Source: Hygrocybe punicea (taxonomy: Eukaryota; Basidiomycota; Agaricomycetes; Agaricales; Hygrophoraceae). Taken from it: 64,000 bases of DNA. Under the pieces are notes generated by a model, which ran no database searches, had not been told where the DNA came from, and was given only the letters and a program-made list of their open reading frames with translations. The DNA lies in NCBI GenBank assembly GCA_963556145.1, contig OY744470.1, positions 434,001 through 498,000 of the forward strand, read 5' to 3'. Of this stretch, positions 22,960-34,435 are shown one piece after another (positions within the stretch are counted from its first letter, which is position 1; the number at the start of each line of letters is the position of its first letter). The translations under genes were made by a program, and so were the position numbers.

Positions 22960-23680
22960 AATTCTTCTTGACTGAAAGTTTTATGCAAGTTCGAATGGTC
23001 AACGCCATGTGAAATTTTGTCGGTCTATTTAATCCTACTTTCTGAGTCTCTGTAGTGAGAAATCAGCAAGGAATTCTGTAACCATAAAACATGTCTTTGT
23101 AGTGGCACCATTTCCTTGATATGTACAACCTTCGGACTGAGTTTTTGAGCAGTCATGGTAGTACTGCTATGTTAGCGTTGTTATTTCGAATTCTGATCGT
23201 GTCCCAGGTGTTCAAATGTTCTACACAGAGTCGCAACTGGTACTGTCACCTTGTCATCCCTCCGTAGATGTTGAGTGAAGACCTGCTGCAGTTTGCAGGT
23301 GCTTCTTATCAAATTCGTGTCATTCAGGTTAGCCAGCCGTTCCATGAATTCACAAAGGTCAACTATTTTGGATCACGAAATTGTTTTGTTTTACAACCAG
23401 GTAAGTACATGTATAGTAATTGGGCAGTTAACTCATCTGCTGATCAAGCACTTTCCATGGTCAGGTCGATTATGTCGTTCGACTGACACTTATGGTAACA
23501 AAAGACCCCTTTCGTCATAATCCAATGGCAACGACGGCACTTGGTAAACATCTTTTGGAACTCAGCCTCGGGACATCCAGGCTCGGCAATGGAATCGAGA
23601 CGAAGAAGTTTCGATAATGCCGATTCAGCCTGAGAGCTTGTTGCAGGTTTTCGGGCTGAGATACCTTCCGTGACTTCGGT
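22960..23680. other. No gene supported
   Basis: Short frames only. The stretch lies between the coiled-coil gene and the convergent 3' end of the Cys-rich gene. Confidence 0.35.
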
Positions 23681-23683
23681 GTG

Positions 23684-24291
23684 TCAGCAAACTTCCCCAA
23701 TGAAGGGTGGCAAACGGTTGGGTTGCTCACAATCACCTTCGAAGTTCTCTCCTGCTGCCGATGGGCCAGCATTCACGACAGCAGCCATCTGGCCAAGACT
23801 TGGCCCACTGGCAATTTGAAACACTGCCATTTTGTAAATTCAGGATCTTAATCGTCATATATGTCATGGAACTGACCTCGAGGTAGATATTTCCTTGTAG
23901 GCAAGTCTGGCATCGCATAAAATTGTTCCATGGAAACTGAAGAATAGACGAGCTTAAAGTCCAACTATTAAAAGGAGAGTGACGAGTTCTCAAACCTAGA
24001 TATCCGCACTTATTTCCATTACAGCATGCCACATACTGATTCACATACTTCCCCTCGACCGCCATAAAAATGATTGTTTCGGTGTAGTTCCCGTTATCAC
24101 TAGATATCACACATAAGCAGCAAGGGCCACGGAAGTAATGAGTTTTGCGGTAGGCGGCGAGATTCTTTGGGGCAAGTCGCTCTCCTGCCTCATTCTCCGG
24201 CCTTTGAGGGTGATTTTCGTGAACAGCTCTATGAACTGATTTCAAGTCACTTACCAGATCCACGGACGTAGGTCGGCTTGTGTAGAGTCAT
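23684..24291 (-). CDS. Cys-rich (zinc-ribbon-like) protein, agaricomycete family
   Basis: The ATG at 24291 (MTLHKPTYVRGS) is preceded by an AT-rich TATA-like box at 24386-24396. The main exon reads 'HYFRGPCCLCVISSDNGNYT' and 'FMAVEGKYVNQYVACCNGNK' followed by CGYL. The cysteine pairs CCxC and CC...C could form one zinc-binding unit. After an intron, 'FPWNNFMRCQ' or, in another frame, 'LERFYAMPDLPTRKYLPR' follows; the latter fits proteins I recall from this lineage. The last exon (from about 23830) ends 'PFIGEVC' at TGA 23684. The first splice is unresolved: the obvious GTAAGT would give an implausibly short intron. It is divergent to the DUF6698-like gene, sharing a 300-bp intergenic region. 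Confidence 0.5.
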
Positions 24292-24385
24292 AATGAAGGA
24301 TGTAAGGATAGGGTGAGGATCCTTGCCGAAGAATGCGCCTGAGATAGCGTGGCGTTGTCGTAGTGCTGGCTGAGGATTGAGCAGA

Positions 24386-24396
24386 TATAAATTTAT
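24386..24396. promoter_or_regulatory. Symmetric TATA-like element in a divergent promoter
   Basis: 'tataaatttat' lies about 95 bp upstream of the minus-strand ATG at 24291 and 200 bp from the plus-strand ATG at 24593. It best fits the minus-strand gene. Confidence 0.4.
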
Positions 24397-24592
24397 GCGG
24401 GTTTCATGCTATGACTAGTATTTATGCCCATCTGAATTCCTTCCACCATCTCGGCGCATCTTGACTGATCTGAACGAATCTAGATCTATTTGACTGTACC
24501 TTTCTTTCAACCTTCCATTTTGGGTTCCATCAACGCACATAAATACTGCATGCTCGCCTTCGTCTAAGCATCCAACTTGAACACTCCCCACC

Positions 24593-26000
24593 ATGCCAAC
24601 AGACGAAAATATCCCCCCCGAAATTCTAGGCCGCCCGCGCGATGAAGCTCTCCAACTTGGCCCTAGAAAAAAGGCGTAAGTGGGCTTCAAACAATTGATT
24701 TGCCCAGCTGACATCTTATGCAGTAGCGCCACTGACCCCCTTGTTCATCATGGCCGCCATTTTGGCCGGACTATTCATGCATTGTGCCGTGTCCACACTC
24801 TCCTCTCTAACGGGATTTCACGCGAGGTAGAACTTGCTGAGCATCCAGAAGAGTTGTTCACAGCCCAGTAATCTCCACACAATGACTTCCGGACGCAGCT
24901 GACAGGATATACATAGGGAAAGAAGGGAGCACCGCGTCTTCAAGAACCTCCTTCAGATGGTACCTGGTCTTGAAGAACACTTGATGAGCAGTTCTGAGGA
25001 AGAAGTCCAGCATATCGCCGACTTGGTATGTGCTAATGTGATTGCACCACTCGAACAATCTACTCAGTCTCCTTCCAGGTTCAGAAAGGCGCTTCAAGTG
25101 CGCGGTCCGACGATACCAAGAGTCTGAAGGGTGCCATTCTAGACTGGATTACTCCCCATGGTCAGACTCTCACTCCTTCATTGACTCGCAACGTCAAAGT
25201 GGATCGAGGGTTCCATCATGAACGCACTGGAGCACTGCTCTGCCCCGCCGGCTTGGACTGGACAAATAACGAGTAAGGATTATGTTTTCCTCAAACGCCA
25301 CAACTGATGTTGTTTAGGGTCAAAGAGAAGTTGAGATCCGGGGAACGGATTGTCTCTGGGGATGAATGGCCTGTTTTCCTTTACCATGGGTACGCGTACG
25401 ATTCGGAAGATCCTTGGAATGGCCTCTTTCGCAGTACCCTACTTGTATCAGTCAGTTGCGTTCTGATGACACTCGCCACACTACTCAATGTTCAATAAAG
25501 GCCTACAAATACATTTTCACATCTCCAAGTTCCGTGGACAAAGAGCCCAAAGCAACCAGGTCAGGCAATGCTCGTCTCCATGGGATGACTCGTGTCACGC
25601 CGGCTTCGATCGCATATGTTGCTACTCAGGTAAAAGCATATCTTGTCATGCTACATTCTTGACTGACAGTAGCCAGGTGCGATTCTCTCTAACTTCCTCG
25701 CCTGTCTTTTCGAGGACAGATATTATGACCGATTCCGAACGATTTTACAACTCTATTATGGATCTTTTGGAAGACATCGAGGAGCAAGAAGAGGTGAATC
25801 AGCTTCTCTCGTGGTGGGATAGGTAAGTTTGATTTCCTCATCATTCACACTAATCTCACTTGGACTGTAGGCAGATCTTTCCGAATACCTCAGCTCTTCG
25901 TCCATCCTCGAAAGATAGTGCTTTAGCAAGAATTAAAGAGAAACGTGCTGCGATAAAGAGGGCAATGGCGGACGAGACTGGGAACCCACATCACGTTTAG
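24593..26000 (+). CDS. DUF6698-like protein, eight exons
   Basis: Exons read: 24593-24675 (MPTDENIPPEILGRPRDEA), 24724-24867, 24906-25025 (HRVFKNLLQMVPGLEEHL), 25079-25272 (DDTKSLKGAILDWITPHG, GFHHERTGALLCPAGLDW), 25318-25450 (DEWPVFLYHGYAYDSEDPWN), 25501-25629 (AYKYIFTSPSSVDKEPKATR), 25677-25822, 25871-26000. Nearly every junction has a clean GT-AG intron in phase. The pattern 'DPWNGLFRSTLLVSAYK...SPSSV' is what I know as DUF6698 (number from memory), expanded in Basidiomycota and of unknown function. One junction is odd: at exon 2/3 the GT at 24868 leaves the wrong phase, as if one G of CAG|GTAATC were lost. If that is real, the gene is frameshifted after about 75 residues. No catalytic motif or membrane segment. 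Confidence 0.75.
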
Positions 26001-26554
26001 TTTCTGACGGTTTTAACCGCTCCGAGTCCAAGTCAAGAGAATTACATGGTGCAGTTCAAAATTCTGTTTCATTTGATTCCCATCTCTCATTGTATGTAAA
26101 TTCTGAGTGTCAATATATGTCACTGTCCCCCGTGCGATGTGCGTGCGAAGTTGAGATCGCAATTGTAGTCATTGTTAGCAACGTGCTCAAACCATACCGC
26201 CCTGGTCAACTTTGGCTAGTTGACATAATACCGATGTACCTGTGTGCCTATATAAGGTCTATCACTTTTACTCACCTTGGCAATGCCGTGCAAATCTGAT
26301 ACATATGGGCATTCTGTATTGAGCTTGGAAAGCTGCACCAGGTCTTGCTGTCTTGAAAGTCACTGGAAATCTGTTCCGTACTGATCTTGCTGGTTAATTC
26401 TCTACCATCCTGATCGTGTATTGAAATACTGGGCACTTATTATAAAAAAAGTCAGTCTTGTACACATAGACATTTATATATTATCTACAAGGAACTGTAA
26501 TCAAGATGTATCTGACCTTACTTGCCAATGCAACCTACTAATATAAGACATGTT

Positions 26555-27293
26555 ATGGCTTGTCCGAATTCACAAAAATTCTTCACCTGTGCAATTGATG
26601 ACGTTGTGGCAGATGTGGCCAAGCTCAATCGCCCAGAGGTCTCTTGTGATTACCGACAACCCACCCTATATATGTAAGGCCTTATGTGGGCATCTGCCAG
26701 AATTATATATATTTTAAATTTTGTGCAGCTTATAAGGTCATATCACGGTTTGTCTGAACCTCCTTATTTTCGTGATGTATATACTCCAAACTTGGCTCGA
26801 GGTGATGTAAGCGTGTTTCAACTTCAACAAAACACGCCGCCAACTTGAACAGGTTTCAACATCACAGTGACATTGTTATCCATTCATGATGTGTGTTCCT
26901 CGTTAAATGATCTGAGGTTATCTAACCAGTTCCAGGCGTGAACAGCTGCCAAAAACAACACGTCGTAGAGTACGCCATCGTGCTCAGGCCTTTGGTTATA
27001 AGGTAACCATGGAGTGGCTACTGGACTTTGGCATGCGCAATGGGATCGACATCGACAATGACATCAAAAATTCTTGCCTCAATGCCATCCAGAAGATTCT
27101 GAAGGATGCCCAGATCAGTCGAGTCGTCTCCGTGGAATGTCCAGATCATTCCACCGGTTCTGCGTTCTGCTTTGCGGTCGGGCACAACAAGACAATTGAG
27201 GGGTTGGAGGGGAATACGAAGGAGAGAATTGAAAGGTTGCAGCAGGCTTTGGGCAGGAGGGAAGACTTGCCGAAGTGGTACGTGCTGAACTAG
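26555..27293 (+). CDS. Unidentified multi-exon gene
   Basis: Begins MACPNSQKFFTCAIDD at ATG 26555 and is spliced (donor near 26638, acceptor near 26729) to 'LIRSYHGLSEPPYFRDVY'. At least one further intron follows. The last exon (from about 26936) reads 'REQLPKTTRRRVRHRAQAFG', 'MEWLLDFGMRNGIDIDND' and 'RVVSVECPDHSTG', and ends 'LPKWYVLN' at TAG 27291-27293. The exon between 26810 and 26935 is not clear. The Arg-rich stretch could be nuclear targeting. No domain recognised. Confidence 0.4.
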
Positions 27294-27299
27294 AAGATA

Positions 27300-28170
27300 T
27301 CGGACGGCACGGTATGCAATCCTGCGCGAATCCTGTTATATATTCATGACTTATTTAATTACAAGCTTAGACGGCTTCGCCGTGTTCCTGGACATTCAAC
27401 AACAGCTGTCTACAAACTATGTTCGTCGTCCAATTTTCTCATGTTTCCAAACATGACTCGACAATCCTCTCTCTTTCGTACACGTGCTAGAGCTGTGAAT
27501 AGTTGTCCATGCACAAAGACATCAGTTCATAGGTCAAGAACGGTTTTGTCGAGTGAGACCAACGCAACCTGAAAGGTGCATGCGTATGCGAGGCGTAGTG
27601 AGGTCTGGATCCTGATTGTCGTCCCGGTCCATTCTGCGGCGGAGCGAACGAGTTCGTACACCCGAAAGCCGAAATGATACTCCGCCCGCCTGCAACACTG
27701 GTTTTTTCTGCAGGTGGAATCCTGGGGCGCGGAGGGCTGTGGTGGAGATTCTCCCAACGTTTTGTGATTTTGAGGGACTGCGCACGTTTCCCGCTTGCGA
27801 TCTCATAACCTCTCGGCTTGAGGAGGCTCTGCCAGACGTTTAGGGTAATGGCGGGGATGCGTTTCACTGCTGCAAGTTCTTCTGGTTCGTCTTGGTCTTG
27901 AGATGGGAGAAGGCCGTGAGCAGTGGGTGGTTGGTGGAGTGGGTTCTAGTTGCATGATCGAGAGACGGAGGAGGAAGGTCACGTTTGGTTTGAGTATGAC
28001 AGCGATGATGTTGAGTGGTCATGAGAGCTACTTTCAGGCAGTGACTTTTGTTCTGGCCGAGAATGCTGTACTGGGTACTTGTTCTCGTCGAATTTGCCTA
28101 GAGTTCCTATTCAGACACCAGATGGGGTGCAATGATGATGCAAGAATGTACCTCCAAACTCGAGCAAATC
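27300..28170. other. No confident gene
   Basis: Overlapping frames on both strands, including a Pro/Ser/Arg-rich 126-codon minus frame at 27487-27867. None has clear exon structure or a family signature. Confidence 0.3.
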
Positions 28171-28247
28171 TCAGAACCACTCTTCCCGAATGAGATGAAT
28201 TTTAGCCTCGCCTACATACAGCACCTTCTCAATCTCCTCGTCGCCGG
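28171..28247 (-). pseudogene. 3' part of a reading frame split by the LTR element
   Basis: The minus-strand frame reads 'GDEEIEKVLYVGEAKIHLIR' and ends at TGA 28171. Its upstream half (34148-34248: 'SKLFAHQCGVYITNLERPIS') lies on the other side of the LTR element. Across the 4-bp target duplication CCGG the two halves are in the same frame. Protein family not recognised. Confidence 0.5.
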
Positions 28248-29178
28248 TGTAGAGGGTCGACGTCCCTCTGAGTCCGTATCATCGATATATCACGAATCCG
28301 GACCAACCCGATGCCGCCATTCGACTTGCATTCGAACCCGACGTAACCCGACGTAACCCGACGTGACGTGACCCGACGTGACCGATGTAACCCGACACAT
28401 GCCGCTTTGTGACGGCCGCTTTTGGGCTAAATCCGTCAGCCTCAAACGCCTCGGAGTTCCAATTCCAGGAGATGGATCTCTTCGGACTCAATCCCCGACT
28501 TCGGATTTACCTTATTTATGCATCCCCTCGTCCTTTCGGAGATATGTAGGACTTTTCCAATCTTTTTCATGGATATTCGTTTTCCCCTCCACTTTCCTGT
28601 CTTCGTTGCTTTGCAACCCCCCTTTCCACTTCCCCATTCCAGTGTTTCTTTGTAGTTTCTATCGGCCGAAGTAGACATGTCCGAAAGTAGCTACACACTC
28701 ATGTACTATAAAAACGGTCACCGACGACTGTACAAAATAAGATACCCTTAGTCCCCGTTTCCCTCATAGTCAGAATTGTTTAAATCCCTTCAAATGCTCG
28801 TCCACGTAGTTCCTTAGCCTTTTTATAGTTTACTTCGTTGTCTTCCTCATTGTTCCCGTATATTCATTCATCGTTTCCGACCCGACCCGACCCGACCCGT
28901 CGTACCCGACATCGTCGGCATCGTCGGGTTCATTCGTTTTCAGTCCGTTCACCATCGGGTTCATCGTCATTTATCCATTTTCACCCCGTTCATCGCCGGA
29001 TTCGTCGTTATTAGTCCCGTTTATGCGGCGGCTTTACTTTTATTTCACTTTCACTTCCTTTTACTACTATTCCCGACACTGAATTATCCAGTCACTTCTA
29101 CGCTGACACCCACAGGTTAGGATCTTATTATATTATTTCTTTATATAGTTCCGAAGCCACCAAGAACCCGCATCTACA
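28248..29178 (+). repeat. 5' LTR
   Basis: 931 bp with TG...CA ends and 6-bp terminal inverted repeats TGTAGA/TCTACA. Contains CCCGACGTAA-type short tandems (28330-28395), an ACCCG run (near 28880) and a TATA-like 'ctataaaaac' at about 28706. Confidence 0.85.
28704..28715 (+). promoter_or_regulatory. TATA-like box inside the LTR
   Basis: 'tactataaaaac' would suit the element's own U3 promoter. The same sequence recurs in the 3' LTR. Confidence 0.45.
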
Positions 29179-29180
29179 TC

Positions 29181-29198
29181 TGGAGCCCACCGCGAGGA
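29181..29198 (+). other. Candidate tRNA primer-binding site
   Basis: 'tggagcccaccgcgagga' starts 2 nt after the 5' LTR. The TGG start would pair with a tRNA 3' CCA end, and the following bases look like an acceptor/T-stem complement. The tRNA was not identified. Confidence 0.4.
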
Positions 29199-29699
29199 TA
29201 ATTCAGTGTCCATCACACATTCATTCAACAACCCTAGATTTCCCTTCGTCATTCCCGAACAAGTCCTTCCGCCGCACTCTACACATCCGCTACCCGTTAC
29301 CCGACCTCCTTGCACCCAACACTCTGACATCCGATCTCCAACCATCACACCATCATCCGGGTTTGATTCTATTGATGTTCTCTCTTCTTTGCCGACTACA
29401 ATTGTTCAGTTTCACTAACGACCTCGAACCCGTCCTTGTGCCGCCCAACCCAACGGCCGCTTCCCGCTTTAGGAAACTTGCATAGCCACGATCGAACAAC
29501 ACTCTTTCGTCGACTCGAATTCCGTCACATCCATCCCATCCACATTCGTTTATAAGACTCCCAACACGCTCGGAATCCCACTCCCCACCGATACCCGTCG
29601 AAAAACCGCGACCGGAAAGCCCCAAAACATCGACTCGCCCAACGGCACTCACGCGTCACTCACAACTCGGAACAGACGGATCTCCGTGCAACGGGTTTA

Positions 29700-32600
29700 G
29701 CCTGTGCACCCCCAGCCGCTCGCGTCTACGAACTCGCACTTGTCACCGGATACAAGCCCTTACAAGCCCCCCCATCGTCTGAGCCCACGAAGTTACCAGC
29801 AAAACCACGTCAGCGCCCTTCACGAGTTCATGCGAGCAGCCCCCGCGTTCGAGCCCTCAACACTGAGCTACAGCCCCACGACGCCATTCGCGAGCCTCAC
29901 AAGCCATCTTCGCCGTTATCGATGCCCCACACCGTGCCACGTCACCCGGCTTCGTGCCCCAGCCAAGTCGACATCTCCGGCCGCTCACGCCTTCGTTGGA
30001 CACCCCGTCGCCTCGCACCGCTTCCCAGAGTCCCACATCGCCCTTCACGAGCCCTCACGAGCCGTCTCCGCCATTATCGAGTCCCCAACGCGTCGCCACG
30101 TCATCCCAGCTCATGCACCCGCCTATTCGACATCCCCGGCCGCTCACGCCCTTGTTGCTACCCCCACGCAGCCTCGTATGGCTTTCCGGGTCCCCACAGC
30201 GCCCTTCGCGAGCACTCACGAGCCGTCTTCGCCGTTATCGAGTCCCCAACGCCATGCCACGCCAAACCGCTTTATACGCCCGCGTACTCGACATCCCCGG
30301 TCGCTCACGTCCTCGTTGGACCTCCTCGTCGCCTCGCCTCGCTTCCTACGACCCCACGACGCCAGTTGCGAGCCATCAAATGCCGTCTTCCTCGTTATCG
30401 ATCCCCCACGCCGTGCCACGTCACCCTGCCTCGCGACCCAGCTTACTCGACATCTCCGGCCGCTCACGCCCTCGTTGGACCTCCCCGTCGCCTCGCACCG
30501 CTTCCTACGACCCCACGACACCAGTTGCGAGCCCTCATGGGTCCTCCTCGCCGTCGTCGATGTCCCACACGCGTGCCACGTCACCTCGCCCCATGCACCC
30601 GCCTATACGACCTCCTCGACCGCTCACGCCTTCGTAGGACCCACCGGCGGCTCGTATCACATGCCAGCACCCTACATCGCACCCGCAAACCCGTACAAGC
30701 TGTCCCCGTTATATTCGAGCCTCCAACGCCATGCCACGTCACCGGCTTCGTGCCCCAGCCAAAGTCGACATCTCCGGCCGCTCACGCCCTCGTCGGACCC
30801 ACCGCTGCCTCGTACCGCATCCCAGGGCCACACATCGTCCGTCGTGACGCCGTACAAGCCGTCCCCACTGCCCTCGAGCCATCAACGCTGCGCCACGTCA
30901 CCCAACAGCCTACCACCGCGTTCCCAGACCCAGCACCAACGACCACCACGACCGTCAGCCCCCACACCCACGTTCACGCCCCCGCACTTCTGTGGGACCC
31001 TTTCCCGTCCCAAACGACTCCGCTCTCGTCCCTCGTCGTCCCACGCAAGCGGCCACGTCACCCCCCGTCGACCTCCATTCACCCCCAGCCGTCCCCGTCC
31101 TCGTCCACTCCCCTTCGATCACCTACGCCCTCGACCAACCCCACGACGTCCCTCAAGTCCCTTCGCGAGCCCAAACGAAGCCCCCGTTGGGTTACGCCCG
31201 TGAAACCGGGACCACCGGCCGCCCAAACCCGTTCCACGACCCGACGGACCATTGTCAAATCCCCACGCAACTATCCGCCACGAAAACATCACGAAGACGC
31301 CACCCGTATCACCCCAATCCATCTCCCCGCCCACGCCGTCCGCCCCCGTCTCCAACATCTCCCTACACCATACCCCAGCCTCGATCACCCGTCACCCGCT
31401 CCCCCGGCCTCCAGCACCCTCGAACGACCTCACACAACCACGATCCACGTCATGCAACACCACGTCCCTTCGTATCCGCCCACGTCATCCGCCTCCGTTT
31501 CCCAACATTGCCCTATCCCGTACCGCCGACCTCGACCACCCGTTACCCGCTTCCCTCGACAACCCGCAGCGTCGAACAACCCCATGCAACCATGATCCAC
31601 GCCTCGCAACCACGTTCCGTCTTATCCGCTCACGTCGTCCGCCCCCGTCTCCCTACGTCGCCCTATGCCATACCGCCACACCCGACAACCCGTTTTCAAC
31701 CTACCCGCTACACCGGGTTCCGGATCCGGATCCGCGACCTGCATCACAGCACCCGTCTACGAACCCGGACGCGTTCCCAACGATTCCGCGGCATCCGGTT
31801 CCGGTTCCGGCTCAATTCGAGCATGAGGTTCCGGTTCCGGTTTCACATCTCGTACCCGCCACCTTCGCACCCCTATACCCACCGAACCCGACCCTACGAA
31901 AACCCCTCACCGTCCATCGGCATAAGAAATATATACATAAATAGATTAAATAAAGAAAAAGAAAGAAAAACATCAGAGTTAAAAAAGAAGAAAGATAAAA
32001 GAAATAACTCATTCCCGACACACCCGGCACCCGCATAATCCACCCGACGTACCCGACACACCCGCTTGCGAATCCGTCGCACCCAACGAACCCGCTTACG
32101 AACCCGATGCACCGCTTCACTCATTCCCCACGCACCCGACTCATCCGCTCACGCACCCGCATTCCACCCATTGACATCGCTCTCCGCTTTCCATGACCCA
32201 CCATTTCCGCCACCGTTTCGACCCAGACACAACGTTCCCTGTCTCGGCTTCGATTCCCAACCCACCCGACTTTATATTTCAGTTCCATGGGGGAGAATGC
32301 TTCCCCACGGGTCCAAGCCGGTGCTGAACCGCCTAGTATGAGGCTGATATCACAGCCGTTGATTATCGCCCCCATATTAGTATTGACATATCGAACCTCC
32401 GCCATCGTCTATCGAACCTCCGCCATCGTCTATCGAACCTCCGCCATCGTCCATCGAACCTCCGTTGTCGTCATATCGTATCGAACCTCCGCCGTCGTCC
32501 ATCGAACCTCCGTCATCGTCCATCGAACCTCCGTTGTCGTCATATCGTATCGAACCTCCGCCGTCGTCATATCATGTTCACCGTCGTCATCGTATTTCTA
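29700..32600 (+). repeat. C-rich minisatellite filling the LTR-element interior
   Basis: From about 29880 to 30900 a degenerate unit of roughly 120-130 bp repeats (marker 'gacatctccggccgctcacg', with 'cctcgcaccgcttcc' in several units). More loosely repeated C-rich DNA follows to 31800. At about 32390-32575 a second tandem repeats 'atcgaacctccgccatcgtc'. The long Pro/Ser/Arg/His-rich open frames in three frames are a by-product of stop-poor, C-rich repeats and not convincing proteins. Confidence 0.75.
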
Positions 32601-33216
32601 TGCCCATGTCACCAAGCCTTTCCACAGCCGATGCCACCGTTTCCGCCACCCGTTGACACAGCCACCGAAGCGGCCGACCCTAACCCGACCCGACTACAAC
32701 CGTTTTTGTCATCCGCTTTCGCTTTATGTTGTTTCCGCTTATGCCCTACGAGTTTCCGCTCATGCCTTTGTTATTTCTGTCACCCACCCTCGATCCCATT
32801 TCACGTTTAGTTTTATCCCGACTTGATTTCTATCGTGTCCCCTCTTTCCGATACCCAACATTTATTTATTTTCTCATCTATTTTGCGTTTCCACTCCCCG
32901 TTTGTCCCGTTTTTGTAGCTTTCCATCTCTTCTTTCATTTCCGCTCAGTTCCCTTTTCCCCGGTTCTATGTATTTTGTTTCCCTTTCCTCGACACCGGCT
33001 TCACCCATTTTGTTCCCCATTCGCCGCTCTCAGCCTCCGACCGTCCATCGAGTTCCGCTAGTCACCATCCGCTCTCCCCCTTTGCATGGTCCACAACCCG
33101 CCTCGTCCCGTCGAGCCCAATTCCATGACCAGCACGTCGGCCTCATCTCACACATCCGAGTCCCAAGTCCACGTAGTATCGACCAGGGATGGTCTTTATT
33201 TAAAGTACCCTGGAGA

Positions 33217-34147
33217 TGTAGAGGGTCGACGTCCCTCTGAGTCCGTATCATCGATATATCACGAATCCGGACCAACCCGATGCCGCCATTCGACTTGCAT
33301 TCGAACCCGACGTAACCCGACGTAACCCGACGTGACGTGACCCGACGTGACCGATGTAACCCGACACATGCCGCTTTGTGACGGCCGCTTTTGGGCTAAA
33401 TCCGTCAGCCTCAAACGCCTCGGAGTTCCAATTCCAGGAGATGGATCTCTTCGGACTCAATCCCCGACTTCGGATTTACCTTATTTATGCATCCCCTCGT
33501 CCTTTCGGAGATATGTAGGACTTTTCCAATCTTTTTCATGGATATTCGTTTTCCCCTCCACTTTCCTGTCTTCGTTGCTTTGCAACCCCCCTTTCCACTT
33601 CCCCATTCCAGTGTTTCTTTGTAGTTTCTATCGGCCGAAGTAGACATGTCCGAAAGTAGCTACACACTCATGTACTATAAAAACGGTCACCGACGACTGT
33701 ACAAAATAAGATACCCTTAGTCCCCGTTTCCCTCATAGTCAGAATTGTTTAAATCCCTTCAAATGCTCGTCCACGTAGTTCCTTAGCCTTTTTATAGTTT
33801 ACTTCGTTGTCTTCCTCATTGTTCCCGTATATTCATTCATCGTTTCCGACCCGACCCGACCCGACCCGTCGTACCCGACATCGTCGGCATCGTCGGGTTC
33901 ATTCGTTTTCAGTCCGTTCACCATCGGGTTCATCGTCATTTATCCATTTTCACCCCGTTCATCGCCGGATTCGTCGTTATTAGTCCCGTTTATGCGGCGG
34001 CTTTACTTTTATTTCACTTTCACTTCCTTTTACTACTATTCCCGACACTGAATTATCCAGTCACTTCTACGCTGACACCCACAGGTTAGGATCTTATTAT
34101 ATTATTTCTTTATATAGTTCCGAAGCCACCAAGAACCCGCATCTACA
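33217..34147 (+). repeat. 3' LTR
   Basis: Direct copy of 28248-29178 with the same length and the same TG...CA ends. A short purine-rich stretch (tggaga) precedes it, as a weak polypurine tract. Confidence 0.85.
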
Positions 34148-34248
34148 CCGGAACAGAGCGGATAAGTGACGCTGATGGGCCGTTCGAGATTCGTGATGTA
34201 GACGCCGCACTGATGCGCGAACAGTTTGCTAATGGATGTCGTGTATTC
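34148..34248 (-). pseudogene. 5' part of the reading frame split by the LTR element
   Basis: The exon starts after an AG acceptor near 34249 (EYTTSISKLFAHQC) and runs to the CCGG target site, continuing in frame at 28247. No family recognised. Confidence 0.5.
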
Positions 34249-34435
34249 CTGACAATGTCATGACGATACCTGAAGAGACAGGCAGGTGGTGTTTTTGCTA
34301 GCGTCCAGCCGCCCCATATGAAGGGCAGAAAGACCGGTGTGTTTCACCTCGTCGAATCTATATCACCACCTCGAAGCCAAAATCTGGCAACTATTGGTGA
34401 TCCACAGGGGTTGGAACATGGGTATGTTTCCTTTA

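Larger units (their letters stand above)
28248..34147 (+). mobile_element. Non-autonomous LTR retroelement (5.9 kb)
   Basis: Two direct repeats of 931 bp (28248-29178 and 33217-34147) begin TGTAGA and end TCTACA, and appear identical where I compared them. The flanks carry a 4-bp duplication CCGG (28244-28247 and 34148-34151). The 4.04-kb interior has no gag, protease, reverse transcriptase, RNase H or integrase motif on either strand. It is therefore a LARD-type, non-autonomous element needing proteins from elsewhere. CpG is abundant throughout, unlike the decayed transposons upstream, as expected of a young insertion. Orientation (+) is inferred from the primer-site-like sequence and TATA box. 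Confidence 0.85.

Noticed and set aside
29704..32038. Long Pro/Ser/Arg/His-rich frames (up to 557 codons) in the LTR element
   Set aside because: Three overlapping frames are open at once because the repeats are C-rich and stop-poor; no gag-like or other domain is visible.
32390..32580. CRISPR-like array
   Set aside because: Direct tandem minisatellite without unique spacers, in a eukaryotic retroelement.
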